Assembly: GCA_031002005.1 (NCBI GenBank) | Contig: CM061919.1 | Coordinates: forward strand, 171,661,121 to 171,725,120 | DNA length: 64,000 nt | Source: Vandiemenella viatica | Taxonomy: Eukaryota > Arthropoda > Insecta > Orthoptera > Morabidae | Direction of reading: 5' to 3' | In this document: in pieces, positions 43,640-55,444 of the stretch | How positions within the stretch are numbered: position 1 is the first letter of the stretch | How the letters are laid out: each line of letters starts with the position of its first letter | Made by a program: the position numbers and the translations under genes | The notes under the pieces: model-generated | What the model was told of the DNA's origin: nothing | Seen by the model: the letters and a program-made list of their open reading frames with translations, nothing else | Database searches by the model: none

Positions 43640-46050
43640 ACTTTTGAGCCAACACTACCTAGCACAGATCACTGATGTTTGTGGGTGGAAGTAGCATGGA
43701 GTTTCCTGTCGTGCACAACGTTGGCCGAATGCCGATAGCTGTGGGGATGTGGGAGATATAATGATTAAAGTTGGTCAGTGCAGGGCGTTTTCATATTTCG
43801 ACCAAAAATTCGAATCTCCGTATACTTCTCTTTCCTGCCACAACTACATAACATAGAGCTTTGGTGTTTGTGTGTGGTAGTAGAATCGTCTTTTCTGTCA
43901 TGCACTATGGTTGTTAGATGTCGGTAGCTATGGGGGTGTGGGAGATATGGGGGTTGAAAGTGATCAACCTGTGGCAATTTCATACTTCTGCCAAAGACAA
44001 AAGTGTCATGGTGTATCACTTTTCAGCGAAAACTAGAGATCACAGATAACTGGCGTTGGTGTGTAGTAGTAGCACAGAGTCACCTTTCGATCACAACAGC
44101 GGCCGATTTTCAGAAACTGTGGTAGATATGGTGGTTGTAAGTGGCCGACCAAGGATATTTTCGTATTTCGACTGTTTCCGCATATGTCACTTTTCTGCCA
44201 CAACTACATAGCATAGAGCATTGGTGTTTGTGTTTGGTAGTAGAATCGTATCTCATGTAGTGCACTATGGTGCTTAGATGTCGTTAGCTATGGGGGTGTG
44301 GGAGATATGGGGGTTGAAAGTGATCAACCTGTGGCAATTTCATACTTCTGCCAAAGACAAAAGTGTCATGGTGTATCACTTTTCAGCGAAAACTATAGAT
44401 CACAGATAACTGGCGTTTGTGTGTAGTACTAGCACAGAGTCACCTTTCGATCACAAAAGCGGCCGATTTTCAGAAACTGTGGTACTGTGGTAGATATGGT
44501 GGTTGTAAGTGGCCGACCAAGGATATTTTCGTATTTCGACTGTTTCCGCATATGTCACTTTTCTGCCACAACTACATAGCATAGAGCATTGGTATTTGTG
44601 TTTGGTAGTAGAATCGTATCTCATGTAGTGCACTATGGTTGTTAGCTGTCGGTAGCTATGGAGGTGTGGGAGATATGGGGGTTGAAAGTGTTCGACCTGT
44701 GGCAATTTCATACTTCTGCCAAAGACAAAAGTGTCATGGTGTATCACTTTTCAGCGAAAACTATAGATCACAGATAACTGGCGTTTGTGTGTAGTAGTAG
44801 CACAGAGTCACCTTTCGATCACAACAGCGGCCGATTTTCAGAAACTGTGGTACTGTGGTAGATATGGTGGTTGTAAGTGGCCGACCAAGGATATTTTCGT
44901 ATTTCGACTGTTTCCGCATATGTCACTTTTCTGCCACAACTACATAGCATAGAGCATTGGTGTTTGTGTTTGGTAGTAGAATCGTATCTCATGTAGTGCA
45001 CTATGGTTCTTAGATGTCGTTAACTATGGGGGTGTGGGAGATATGGGGGTTGAAAGTGATCAACCTGTGGCAATTTCATACTTCTGCCAAAGACAAAAGT
45101 GTCATGGTGTATCACTTTTCAGCGAAAACTATAGATCACAGATAACTGGCGTTTGTGTGTAGTAGTAGCACAGAGTCACCTTTCGATCACAACAGCGGCC
45201 GATTTTCAGAAACTGTGGTACTGTGGTAGATATGGTGGTTGTAAGTGGCCGACCAAGGATATTTTCGTATTTCGACTGTTTCCGCATATGTCACTTTTCT
45301 GCCACAACTACATAGCATAGAGCATTGGTGTTTGTGTTTGGTAGTAGATTCGTATCTCATGTAGTGCACTATGGTTCTTAGATGTCGTTAACTATGGGGG
45401 TGTGGGAGATATGGGGTTGAAAGTGATCAACCTGTGGCAATTTCATACTTCTGCCAAAGACAAAAGTGTCATGGTGTATCACTTTTCAGCGAAAACTATA
45501 GATCACAGATAACTGGCGTTTGTGTGTAGTAGTAGCAGAAAGTCACCTTTCGATCACAACAGCGGCCGAATTTCAGAAACTGTGGTACTGTGGTAGATAT
45601 GGTGGTTGTAAATGGCCGACCAATTATATTTTCGTATTTCGACGAAAGGCATGTGTCTCTGCAGATTTATCGTTTCTGCCACGACTACATAGCATAGAGC
45701 ATTGGTGTTTATATGTGGTGGTAGAATCGTGTCTGTTGTCGTGCACTATGGTTGTTAGATGTCTGTAGCTATGGGGGTGTGGAAGACATGGGGGATGAAA
45801 ATGGTCGACCTGCGGCAATTTCATATTTCAGCCTAAGACGCATGTGTCTCGGTGTATCACTTTTGAGTGAAAACTATCACCGGCGTTTTTGTGTGGTAGT
45901 AACATAGGGTCACCCATTCGTATTTCATCCAAAGACTTGTGTGTATCCGTAAATTTTACTTTGCTGCCGGAACTACATAGCGCAGAAGACTGGTATTTGT
46001 GTGTGGTAATAGTACCGAGTCTCCCATCGTGCACTATGGTGTTTAGATGT
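43640..46050 (-). repeat. 368-bp satellite array 1 (about 6.5 copies)
   Basis: Monomers in this orientation have 'agtgcactatggttnttagatgtc' landmarks at about 43905, 44264, 44633, 45001 and 45369, spaced about 368 bp. The central monomers are nearly identical and the outer ones diverge. Both ends show element-like flanks: 'cagtgcagggcgttttcatatttcg' at 43778 and 'cgaacgaatttgtgggtaccagct' at 46083. The same flanks bound the array at 60.4-64.0 kb in inverted orientation. Open frames in the monomers repeat with the array and are not genes. Confidence 0.9.
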
Positions 46051-46104
46051 CTTCAGCTGTCAATATGAATACTTTACAATCACGAACGAATTTGTGGGTA
46101 CCAG

Positions 46105-46835
46105 CTATTATATTATAATTTTGGAAGTAAGTTTCTGTCTTTTTGTTACGTTTTGACGACTAAATGGCTATATAAATATTGATGGAATTTAACAATGAAA
46201 TAGTGTAGGAAGGACACAGGACATTTTTTCGGTATGAATAACAGTTTTAGTAACGAAATTTTAAGAACTTATCGAATGATGAAAGACAGACAGATTCGTG
46301 TGTTAGTCTGTAATGTTACGTTGGTTGCTCAGTCGCGCAGTCTGTTAGTGTTTGATTTGTTAATAAATTTCGATAAGAAACAAAACTTATTATTTAGTAT
46401 AGAAGTCAATTTGCTCTGCACTGTACTATTCATTTGTGTCTGTATAAAAGTTTCTGGCGCCAATTTGTCTTCCTTTTTGACATGCCTTACGGACGTAAAC
46501 CTGGCCTAAGGTGCAGGTCTAGAAGACAATGTGCTGCTATTAGATTATAAGATTCAGATGCTCATGTTGAATAAAGAAGAAAAACCAAGCTGAAATAAAG
46601 CTGCCATCAGTTAACCAACACACACACATCCCCGCACCTTCGCTTACTTTTCTGTTTTTAAATATGTTGTAAATTGATTCTCTTCATGAGACAGATTAGA
46701 CGATAGGATGATATAATGATGGCTTTCCATCATATTATGTCGACTCGGTGTTGTTTGGGACAAATCTTACGTTACTAACAGTTTTCTATATCCAATTCTG
46801 GCAATGAAACTCCAAGTCCACGCGTACGAAGTCGC
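46105..46835. other. Stretch inside the 4-kb insertion without recognisable gene
   Basis: A 91-codon open frame at 46234 has no motif and no homologue I recognise. It ends at 'tccacgcgtacgaagtcgcg', the complement of the CGCGACTTCG-type terminus. Confidence 0.4.
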
Positions 46836-47337
46836 GGGTAACAGCTAGTTATGGAGTAAAAACGTAATGGTGATGGAAAGGGGGAGAGGGGATGAATATT
46901 CGCAAAACCATATGTTGGCAGTATTTTTCTGTTTGTTTTAAAGTATAAGTGTACAAATTCCTATCTAAATCGGATAAAAAATGTGGTATTCCCTAAATTA
47001 TGGGGTGAAAAAATTATAGGGGTGTAAAGGGGGCGAGGGGATTAATATTCGGAAACCGTATGTAGGCAGTATTTTTATATTTGTTTTAAAGTATAAGTGT
47101 ACAAATTCCTATCTAAATCGGATAAAAAATGTGGTTTTGCCTATATTATGGGGTGTTATGGGGAATAAGAGGTGACTTTTCGGAAATTTTTTTTCACAGG
47201 AACCTTCGCAGACGCACACTCGAAAACTCTCCAAAGTTTCATTGCAATCTGATAAATGGTATAGGAATGCATAGAAGACGAACAAACCCACAAACAAACA
47301 TTGATTTTTATATATAAGATAAAAGCAATGAAAGTCT

Positions 47338-49164
47338 TTAAATTAAATTCTCTTCTCTTCTCTTTTCCAGTAGTTGTCTAAGGCAGAATATATTATCTAT
47401 GCAGGACCTTCCTTTCCTAAACCCACATTGTTCTTCTGATAGGAGAGTATCTGCTATTACTTTTAGCCTGTTATTTATTATTTTTGCATATATTTTGTAT
47501 CCCGTATTTAATAAACTAATTCCTCGATAGTTATCACATGAATTCCTATCTCCCTTCTTAAAAAGTGAAATAACTTTGGCCTTCCTCCATTCTTCTGGGA
47601 TGGTTCTCTTTTTCCAACACATATTAATTAAGTGTAAATATCTAAATTTCAGAATCATTCCCCCATACTTAATCAATTCTAAATTAATTGTATCTAGTCC
47701 AGGAGCTTTTCTATTTTTAAATGATTTTAGTGCTGCATCAACCTCCTCTACGTCTATAGGATCTATTTCTTTAGTATCCACATGGTCCATTCCTATTTTC
47801 TCTTCTTCTTCTTTATAATTACTATTGTACCATAATGTTCTGTAGCATTTTACCCATGCCTCTTCTTCAATTACATTTATATTAGCACTTTCCTTTTCAT
47901 CCTTGTTGAGGTGTTTCATAAGTTTATAAGCCATCTCTTGTCTACCATGGACATCATCTTCTATTGAACTGATTAATCTATCCCATCCCTCTTGTTTCAA
48001 CTTCTTTGTTATTATCTTAACAATATTTCTTCTTCTTTTATATTCATCTTCATTTTCATTTTCTAGGGTTCGATCCTGTATCATTTTCAAATAAGCCTTT
48101 TGCTTTTGTTTGACGGCTTCTGCACTTTCTTCGTTCCACATTTTAAGTCCAGTTTTTCTTCTAAATTTCTTTTTCTTACCAATGGCTTCATATGCTGCTT
48201 TCAGTATTGATGAAGCTATAGTTTCCCATTCTTTATTGATGTCATTATTTGTTGGGTTTTCCAGTAAGCGCTGTTGTAATCGGCTTTGATATAGATGTTT
48301 TATTCCTTCATCTTTTAAAAGGTAGGTCTTAAAAACTTCTTGATCTTGTTGTAAGTTTTTATTCATTCTTTTCCTCCATTTAGCAAGCATTCTTATTTTT
48401 GATATAACGAGATAGTGATCTGCATACATATCACTACCTCTATGTACACTGGTGTCTACTACATCTGGACCTAATTTTTTATTAACCATTACATAGTCAA
48501 TGATAGACCTTTATCCTCTTGCCGTCCATGTAAATTTATGGATATCTTTTTTTGTAAAGAATGTATTTGTAATCTTTAACTGGTTGAAGGACGCAAATTC
48601 TCTCAGTAGTTTCCCATTTTTATTTAATGTGTATTCACCTCTGTTCCCCATTACCTCTGGAATTGGACTATTTCCTACGCGAGCATTAAAATCGCCAGCC
48701 AGTATTAGGAAATCACTTTTATTAATTCTGTCTATCACCACTTGAAGCTGTTCATAAAAATATTCAGATTCATCTCGTTTGTTTTCTTCTGAGGCATATA
48801 TGGCGATCAAGGTTAGGTTACCTCTCTCTACTTTCAATCTTAGAGTCAGAATCCTTTCACTTATCATAGTGTAACTGACAATTTTATTTTTCCATTTCCT
48901 ATCCACTAATATTGCCACTCCTATTGCAGCTCTTTTCTCTCGTGCCACTCCACTGTAGATCATTGTATATTTATCTATTTCTTCTGTTCCCTTCAATTTC
49001 TTTTTTGTTTCTGTAATTACAGCAATATTGATCCCCTTTCTAGTTAACTCCCTGTCCAGATCATATTCTCTATTATTTATACCTCTCACATTCCACATTT
49101 CTATTTTCAAATTGTCTTTGATTCCAAATCGTTTGTCCTTTGACCTTGCCTTTGTTGTCCTCAA
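47338..49164 (-). pseudogene. RTE LINE endonuclease and reverse transcriptase, first half
   Basis: Minus-strand reading: endonuclease with 'EMWNVRGINNREYDLDREL', 'VITETKKKLKGTEEIDKYTM', 'LAGDFNARVG' (catalytic Asp-Asn pair) and 'NKNGKLLREFASFNQL'. A single in-frame TAA at about 48511-48513 is followed in the same frame by 'RSIIDYVMVNKK' and 'HRGSDMYADHYLVISKIRM'. The reverse transcriptase then starts: 'FKNRKAPGLDTINLELIKYG', 'WRKAKVISLFKKGDRNSCDN', 'YRGISLLNTGYKIYAKIINN', 'EEQCGFRKGRSCIDNIFCLR'. It runs into the nested insertion at 'EENLI'. No frameshift was seen. Confidence 0.9.
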
Positions 49165-50884
49165 GATCCATCCGGCTTTCCTTACTTTGAGGTTTATGAG
49201 TAATATATCTTTTTATGTGGAAGGGTTACCAGCCCTTTGCACAACCCCCATCCTGGAGGGCCAGGGTTTTATATCAGGGTGTTTCTTCCCTTAGCCAGAA
49301 TGTCCCAGTTTTAAGGCGCTGGGGGCTCGCCTTCCATCCTCTCCCGTTAGCTACACTCAAAAAGTGCATTGCCCAGGGGTCACGCGGCTTTCACCTTCGT
49401 GGACGTGGGAGTAGGGTTTGCTGGCAGAGCTGCTAAGATAGATTGCAGAGGCATTTCTCAAGTTTTTATTATCTCAGCCCATCTGGCATAGGCTGAGATC
49501 CTTGAGACCATACAAGCCTTGACCCCCCTAAAAAATATACTTGTAAACAATTATCAACACTCTGATGCTCCTAAACCACCGTTCGGATACTTCCTGTCTA
49601 ACAGGCCCTGATGCAAAATTTGCAGTAAGCCTCCACCTAGCACAACATATTGCAATCCTACTACTGGCGAAACCTACCCCATCATAGGGCATGCTACTTG
49701 TACCTCAACCTATCTCATATACTAGCTCACCTGCTTCCACTGCCAAAGTTCCTAAATCAGCCTTACCTTGAACTCATTATCTTTCAAAATGAATGGCCAC
49801 AGCCAAACAGTTTACTCCCAAAAACTAGACTTTCCTGTTGCTTGCATGTCAGCACTCACAATTCCTGCAACCTCAATAACTGCTTCACAGTCAGAGTTCT
49901 TCCAGATAACTACCTGCCAGTCTGTACTCTGCAGGTGGGAAGTGGCCTACCAACACATTCTGCAGACTAGACACACTCCAGGCCTTAATTTTAGATAATT
50001 CCTTCCATCCTCATCCTGTTATAACTATCACTGGCCAGTACAATAGATTCATTATATATAGACCTTATTGCATTTTATTTTTTGTATATTTTATTATTAT
50101 TATTTTTCCTTTGAAATGTCCAATTTTTCTTGCTTTCAAACAATACTAGTGAGTATATTGTCGTTGATCCCCCACCACCTCCGACAGTCAATTTCATTCT
50201 GTGTGTGGCTGTGTTGACAATGAGGCTTGTGCAAGCTCAGCCACATGTTTCTTTCTACTTGACAAATGCTTAGCCTGAAATATTGTGTTTTTACATGCTT
50301 TATATTAGCTTGACCTGTATATATGTATGTATGTATGTATGTAATGGAATGTTTCAACTCAATTTTCACACACTCCAGATGTCAGAATTGTTTGAAATTT
50401 CGCACACTTATTAACCCTTTCCTCCCTGACGGTACTTGTAAGTACCACTGTATTTACCACCATATAATTCGACAATACCAGTGTCCACTGCATTGTTAAG
50501 CCTGTTGATGTATTGTTGTATGATTAAGTCAGACAATGACAACATTTATTTTTAAATTCTGCGTGAAATTGCCGAGAAATTAATTTTCTAAGTTGGGGCT
50601 TGACAGCATACTGACCAAAGTAACAAGTGGTACATTACAATGAATTTTTAGATGATAATTTACTTGGTAAGTGTCAATTTCTGTTATTACTTTTTTAGTT
50701 TGAACATTTAACCATATATTTTTTACCTATCAAATATGTTTTTCTAGTTTCTTTATTAAATAATCTAGAAAAACCAATGTGGAGTTCTGGGTAGTTTTAT
50801 ACAGATTATTGGTCAATAGATTTAGCAAGTATACAATTGGTTTTATCATTGTTTTATATATTTTCAAATGGATATTTTTATGAA

Positions 50885-51960
50885 ATACGCACAGATTGAA
50901 GCTCTTCTCTTAGAAGTTTATAATTTATCAAGGCAAAAATGAAGAAATGACTGGAATGTTCTCAGATTACTCATTAGGTCAAAGAGTGGTCTGAAAAAAA
51001 TGGAGCAATGACGATGTTATCTAGTATTATCATTATTTTTCATCAGTTTCATTATTAAAAAACTGAAACAACTTTTGTTTGTGGGAGAATCAGACCCTAC
51101 TGCAAGGGACTTTCTAACAATCTGCTGATGGAAACTAAAAAGAGGAGATTGTGACAATGAATTTACAAACCTAGGTATTGGCTACTGGAAATGTAAGGAT
51201 AAAAAGGTCATACATTTAGTATCAAATTTTCATGGCAGCAGTGAAACTCCACTACACTGGTTGGGGTCAATGGCAACTTCAGCAGATGGGCCCTCTCTCG
51301 GGTAGGATTGGTGACCTGGTGGATCTTGGACCATAGGGCCTCTCTGGCCGGTCATCGGGGGCCACCTCCGGCAGTAGGTCCCGTAGCATTTTGTCCATCC
51401 TGCCACCCTGTTGTTACACCACTAGTCATATGCAAAGAAAAAGATGGATTGAAGTCAACAATTTCATGCTCAGGAGTCGTCAAGGACTACAATACCTTCA
51501 TGTGTGGGGTTGATACTGCTGATCAGCTGATGACTTTGTGCAATGCTGACAGAAGATTACCAAAATCATGGTAAAGATTGTTTTTGGAAATTCTGGATGT
51601 TGTATTTGTCAATGCCTATAACAAAAATGGTCCGATATTTGAAAAAAAAAGTCTGTAAAAAATTTTAGAAGATCCTTTGCACAAGGTAAGATGACTATGA
51701 AGGATATCAGTAAGAAGAAAAGGTCATCTATATATATTTCACCAAGCCCTCATCCATTCAAACAACACAAGTCATACTATTCAACAATGAGAGATGTAAA
51801 ATTGGGAAACAGAGGTATACACTGTCCCTAAATTGTAAAAATCAGATGAAGATGTGAAGTATGTAGAATGAAGAAAATACAGTCAAAACATCATTCCAAA
51901 TGTTGCACTACAATGTCTTTTGTGTCTGAATGAGCAAAAAGAATTAGTTTTTTTTTTTTT
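50885..51960 (+). pseudogene. piggyBac transposase remnant
   Basis: Frames give 'TTFVCGRIRPYCKGL' (about 51070-51115, compare CGTVRPNRKGLP), 'GIGYWKCKDKKVIHLVSNFH' with 'GSSETP' (51176-51250), 'VVKDYNTFMCGVDTADQLMT' with 'LCNADRRL' (51476-51560), 'EILDVVFVNAYNKN' and a Cys-rich 'CEVCRMKKIQSK' end. The GVD Asp is the last catalytic residue of the family. A GC-rich unrelated segment at about 51256-51420 interrupts it ('ccggtcatcgggggccacc'). Stops and frameshifts show it is inactive. Confidence 0.82.
51256..51420. other. GC-rich segment inserted in the piggyBac gene
   Basis: Base composition changes sharply to GC-rich between two piggyBac coding blocks. I do not recognise its source and saw no terminal repeats. 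Confidence 0.35.
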
Positions 51961-53624
51961 TTAATATCATGAGGCAAACATTTCATACCAATATAAACAT
52001 AATTGATTTCAATTGCTATTGCTGTACATCCTGTGAAACACAAAGTCCCTGACGGTACTTATAAGTACCGGCTTATTAATTAGCACTTAGAGTTCCAAAA
52101 AAAAAAAAAAAATTGAAAAAAAATATATGTGTTTATTTCAAGTACCTTTATACAAATATATAATTGAAATTATAAATTTCCCTTTTTTTCCAATAGCCGG
52201 TAGGAAAGGGTTAAGACCTGGTGACAGTACATTAATTCCATAGCAACATCAGACTATTCTCATTACTTTCCCAGTAACAATAAAAACATTGCTGAATGTG
52301 AAGGAACTTTGAAATTTAATTTTAACCCAATTCCAGATGTCCAAATTGTTTGAAATTTATCACACGTATTAAGAACCAATGCTACACAATAATGTCATAG
52401 CTATTTCCTGATATTATCATTAATTTGACAGTAACAATGGAAAAATTGTTGAATGTGATGGAATTTGCAATTGAATTTTAACCTAATTGCATATGTCCAA
52501 ATTGTTTGAAATTTTGAACATGTATTGAGAACTGACTACAATACAATAATTTCATAGCTGTGTCCTGATATTCTCATTACTTTGACAGTAACTGTTAAAA
52601 AATAGTTGAATGCAGTGGAATCTTTCATTTCAACATTCACCCATATCCAGACATACTAAATGTTGGAATATTGCACATATATTAAGAACTGATGACAATA
52701 CTATAATTTCATAGCTATGTTCTGATATACTCATTACTTTTACAGTAACAATAGAAAAACCAGAGAGTTCAATGGAATATTTCATTTCAATGTTCACCCA
52801 CTTCCTGATGTCCGAATTGTTTGAAATTTTGCACATGTATTAAGAACCGATGACAATACAATAGTTGAATAGCAACGTTCTGCTATTTTCATACTTAGAC
52901 AGTAACAATTAAAATAATGTTTAATGTGATGGAATTTCGCAATTGAATTTTATCCCGATTCCAGGTGTCCTAACTGTTTGAAATTTTGCATAAGTATTGA
53001 GAACCAGTGACAACACAATAATTTCATAGCTATGTCCTGATATTCTCATTACTTTCGCAGTAGCGATAGAAAAGTGGAATCTTCTAATTGTATTTTAACC
53101 CAATTTAAATTGTCTAAATTGTTTGAAAGATTGCACAAGTATATTGAACTGATAACAATACAATAATTTCATAGCTATGTCCTGGAATTCCTATTACTTT
53201 GACAGTAAAAACAGAAAAATGGTTGAATGCAATGGAATCTTTCTTTTCAAGATTCACCAATTTCTTTACATCCAGAGTGTCTGAAATTTGACACAAGTAT
53301 TAAGAACCAGCGATAATACAATAATTTCATACCTATGTCATGATATTATCATTACTTTGACAGTAGAAAAGCAGTTGAATGTAATGGAATATATTATTTC
53401 AATGTTCACCCACTTCATGAAGTCCAAATTGTTTAAAAATTTTCACACGTATTAAGATACAGCGATGATACAATAATTTCATATCTATGTCCTGTAATTC
53501 TCATTGTGAACTAAACAGTTAAAAATAAAATTATAGTTTAAAAAACTAAAATACAAGCTTTTGTAGCAATGAGAACTAAAAGGTTAAAAATAATCTTTAA
53601 ATATAAAAATTTTGTTCAACAGCG

Positions 53625-54780
53625 CTAGGGTGTCCCACAATTCAGTATAACTTTTTTGAATAAGCTTAAAATTAGAAATCAATCACCAGTTCAAAAATTA
53701 ACTTTAATATTAAAAAAAAAAAGTGCAGGGTGCTCTCTAGTTATGAGGACTATACCTTTATTTTCCCATACGACCATTTCACAAGTGCTCCGTGACTATC
53801 GGGGATCTGATAAAACATGAAATCAAGAACATCGCTGCGGCCGGAAAAAGATCCTGCAAGAATGGTACCAACGATGACTGAAGAGAGTCCTGCAAGTACG
53901 GGACCAACGATGACTGAAGAGAATCATTGAATGTGACAGAAGTGCAACCCTTCCACAAATTGCGGCAGATTTCAATTCTGGGCCATCAACAAGAGTCAGC
54001 GTGCGAACCATTCAAGGACACATCATCAATATGGGCTTTTTGAGCCGAAGGCCCACTTGTGTACCCTTGCTGAGAGGAAGACACAAAGCTTTAGGCCTTG
54101 CCTGGGCCCGTCAATACCGACATCGGACTGTTGATGATTGGTAACATGTTGCCTGGTCTGACAAACTTCATTTCCAAATGTATCGAGCACATGGACATGT
54201 AAGAGTATGGAGACAATCTCATGAATTCATGGATCCTGCATGTCAGCAGGGGACTGTTCAAGCTGGTGGAGGCTCTGTAATGGTGTGGGGCATATGCAGT
54301 TGGAGTGACATGTGTCCCCTGATATGTCTAGATACGACTCTGATAGGCTACATATGATCACCTGCATCCATTCAAGTCCATCGTGCATTCCAACGGACTT
54401 GGGCAATTCCAGCAGGACAATGCGACACTCCACACATCCAGAATTGTTACAGAGTGGCTCCAGGAACACTCTTCTGAGTTTAGAACTGGCCACAGAACTC
54501 CCCAGACATGAACATTATTGAGCACATCTGGGATGCCTTGAAACGTGTTGTCCAGAAGAGATCTCCACCCACTTGAACTCTTACGAATTTATGGACAGCC
54601 ATGCAGGATGCATGGTGTCAGTTCCCTCCATCACTACTTCAGACATTAGTCGAGTCCATGCATGTCATGTTGTGGTACTTCTTCATGATCGCAGGGGCCC
54701 TGAACGATATTAGGCAGGTGTACCAGTTTTTTTTTTCCTCTTAAGTATAATTTTAACAAGAAATTTTCCCTGCACCTTAT
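53625..54780 (+). pseudogene. Tc1-like transposon with frameshifted transposase
   Basis: Left terminus-like 'gctagggtgtccc' (53625) and right 'tttttccctgcacc' (54764-54777) suggest an element of about 1.15 kb. The transposase has 'ATLPQIAADFNSGPSTRVSV', 'RTIQGHIINMGFLSRRP', 'VAWSDKLHFQMYRAHGHVRV' (first catalytic Asp kept), 'QAGGGSVMVWGICSW', 'FQQDNATLHTSRIVTEWL' (second Asp, in a shifted frame), and 'NSPDMNIIEHIWDALKRV' with the final Glu. A 36-bp segment near the N-terminus is directly duplicated (about 53863-53934). Frameshifts near 54345 and 54480. Confidence 0.82.
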
Positions 54781-54789
54781 AATCATACA

Positions 54790-55440
54790 AAATCCTCATT
54801 TTCCTTTCAATATATCTTTACAGCATTTATATTTATTCCATGTTGTCATAGATATCCTTTTCCGACAGCCCCTGCAATTGTTAAAAATCTTGTCTAATCT
54901 AATCCTATAATATTATCTGTAAAAATCCAATTTTTTTACTATAAAGAATTATTAGAATAATGAACAGCAATGTTCCATTCGCACTTTCCTGTGCCATTGC
55001 TATTTCAGTTCCACCTGTTTTGTTACTGTGTCTCCCCACTTATTAAGAATTCATTATTCCAGAAAGTCACTTTTTCACCAACACCAATTGTTTGCACCTT
55101 TATTCCAGATTTTATGTTTTACTGACTATATAATTATTTTATAAAATTACAGTACAAAATGTGAAATCCACACATTTGGCTCAGATTATAGATCTCAAAT
55201 ACATTCCTTCTACCAGCTGAAAGTGTAGAAATATTTCTAGTTTCAATTATTTTATACACTTATATAATTTTTCTGGTGAATACTTTACAAAGAGGTGTTT
55301 TTTTTTATTTATACTAAAGAAATATTTACTCGAGAAACTGATTACCAAGATAGGAATTCTCAAAAATGGTCACAAGTAAGGTATCCCAAAATGTAAATAT
55401 TATACGTAAATTATGAAAGAAGGGAAAAAAATTGAGAAAA
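54790..55440. other. AT-rich stretch without recognisable gene
   Basis: No motif recognised. Confidence 0.35.
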
Positions 55441-55444
55441 TTGA

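Larger units (their letters stand above)
43315..47341. mobile_element. Repeat-rich 4-kb insertion (element Y carrying satellite element X)
   Basis: Flanked by the 8-bp direct repeat attaaatt. The outer parts (43345-43595 and 46850-47320) share a ~150-bp unit in direct orientation: 'ggggagaggggatgaatattcggaaac', 'gtatttttctgtttgttttaaagtataagtg', 'tatctaaatcggataaaaaatgtgg'. The inner part (about 43598-46849) begins with tatatataaaaatagacgtg and ends ccgcgggtaacagctag-like, and holds the 368-bp satellite. The right outer part ends in 'caaacaaacattgatttttatatataagat'. Class unknown; the 'CTAGCTGTTACCCGCGACTTCG' type end is widespread in arthropods. Confidence 0.6.
42247..49526 (-). mobile_element. 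RTE-type LINE, complete apart from a 4-kb insertion
   Basis: Flanked by cctaaaaaatatactt on both sides. The minus-strand 3' end has an (AAGT)n tail (plus acttacttactt from 42247). The 5' leader at 49165-49526 is GC-rich with 'gacgtgggagtagg'. The gene is interrupted at 43315-47341 by another element with its own direct repeat attaaatt (43307-43314 and 47342-47349). Without it the LINE is about 3.25 kb, the usual RTE size. Confidence 0.88.
41813..50345 (+). mobile_element. Penelope-like element split by an RTE LINE
   Basis: Left piece 41813-42246 encodes, in broken frames, 'THLQQYLHFDSCHPYLTKS', 'CSDQESFTLYSNNLTQALIN' and 'FSRPPNLKNI'. Right piece 49527-50000 encodes 'CNPTTGETYPIIGHATCTST', 'NSLSFKMNGHSQTVYS', 'PVA', 'YQHILQTRHTPGLNFR'. 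The 3' region to about 50330 has 'gcctgaaatattgtg' and ends in a (TATG)n tract. The break carries a 16-bp target duplication cctaaaaaatatactt (42231-42246 and 49527-49542). Confidence 0.8.
50411..52214 (+). mobile_element. piggyBac-type element, about 1.8 kb
   Basis: TTAA target duplications at 50411-50414 and 52211-52214. The termini are inverted: CCCTTTCCTCCC at the left and, on the other strand, CCCTTTCCTACC at the right. Each end has a subterminal copy of 'tccctgacggtactt' and a 16-bp palindrome, ggtacttgtaagtacc (50431-50446) and ggtacttataagtacc (52054-52069). The tandem array is continuous across it once removed. Confidence 0.88.
50340..53515. repeat. ~160-bp tandem array, about nine units, split by piggyBac
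   Basis: Each unit has 'tgtccaaattgtttgaaattt', 'cacatgtattaagaaccgatg', 'acaataatttcatagctatgt', 'cctgatattctcattacttt', 'gacagtaacaatagaaaaa' and 'gaatgtgatggaatttt'. Landmarks fall at about 50378, then 52335, 52494, 52657, 52810, 52968, 53110, 53275 and 53421. Units differ from each other by roughly one in five bases to the eye. The piggyBac copy sits in a unit's 'cacttattaa'. Confidence 0.85.

Noticed and set aside
43640..46050. CRISPR-like array
   Set aside because: Unit length (368 bp) with no spacers, and the genome is eukaryotic. It is a satellite.
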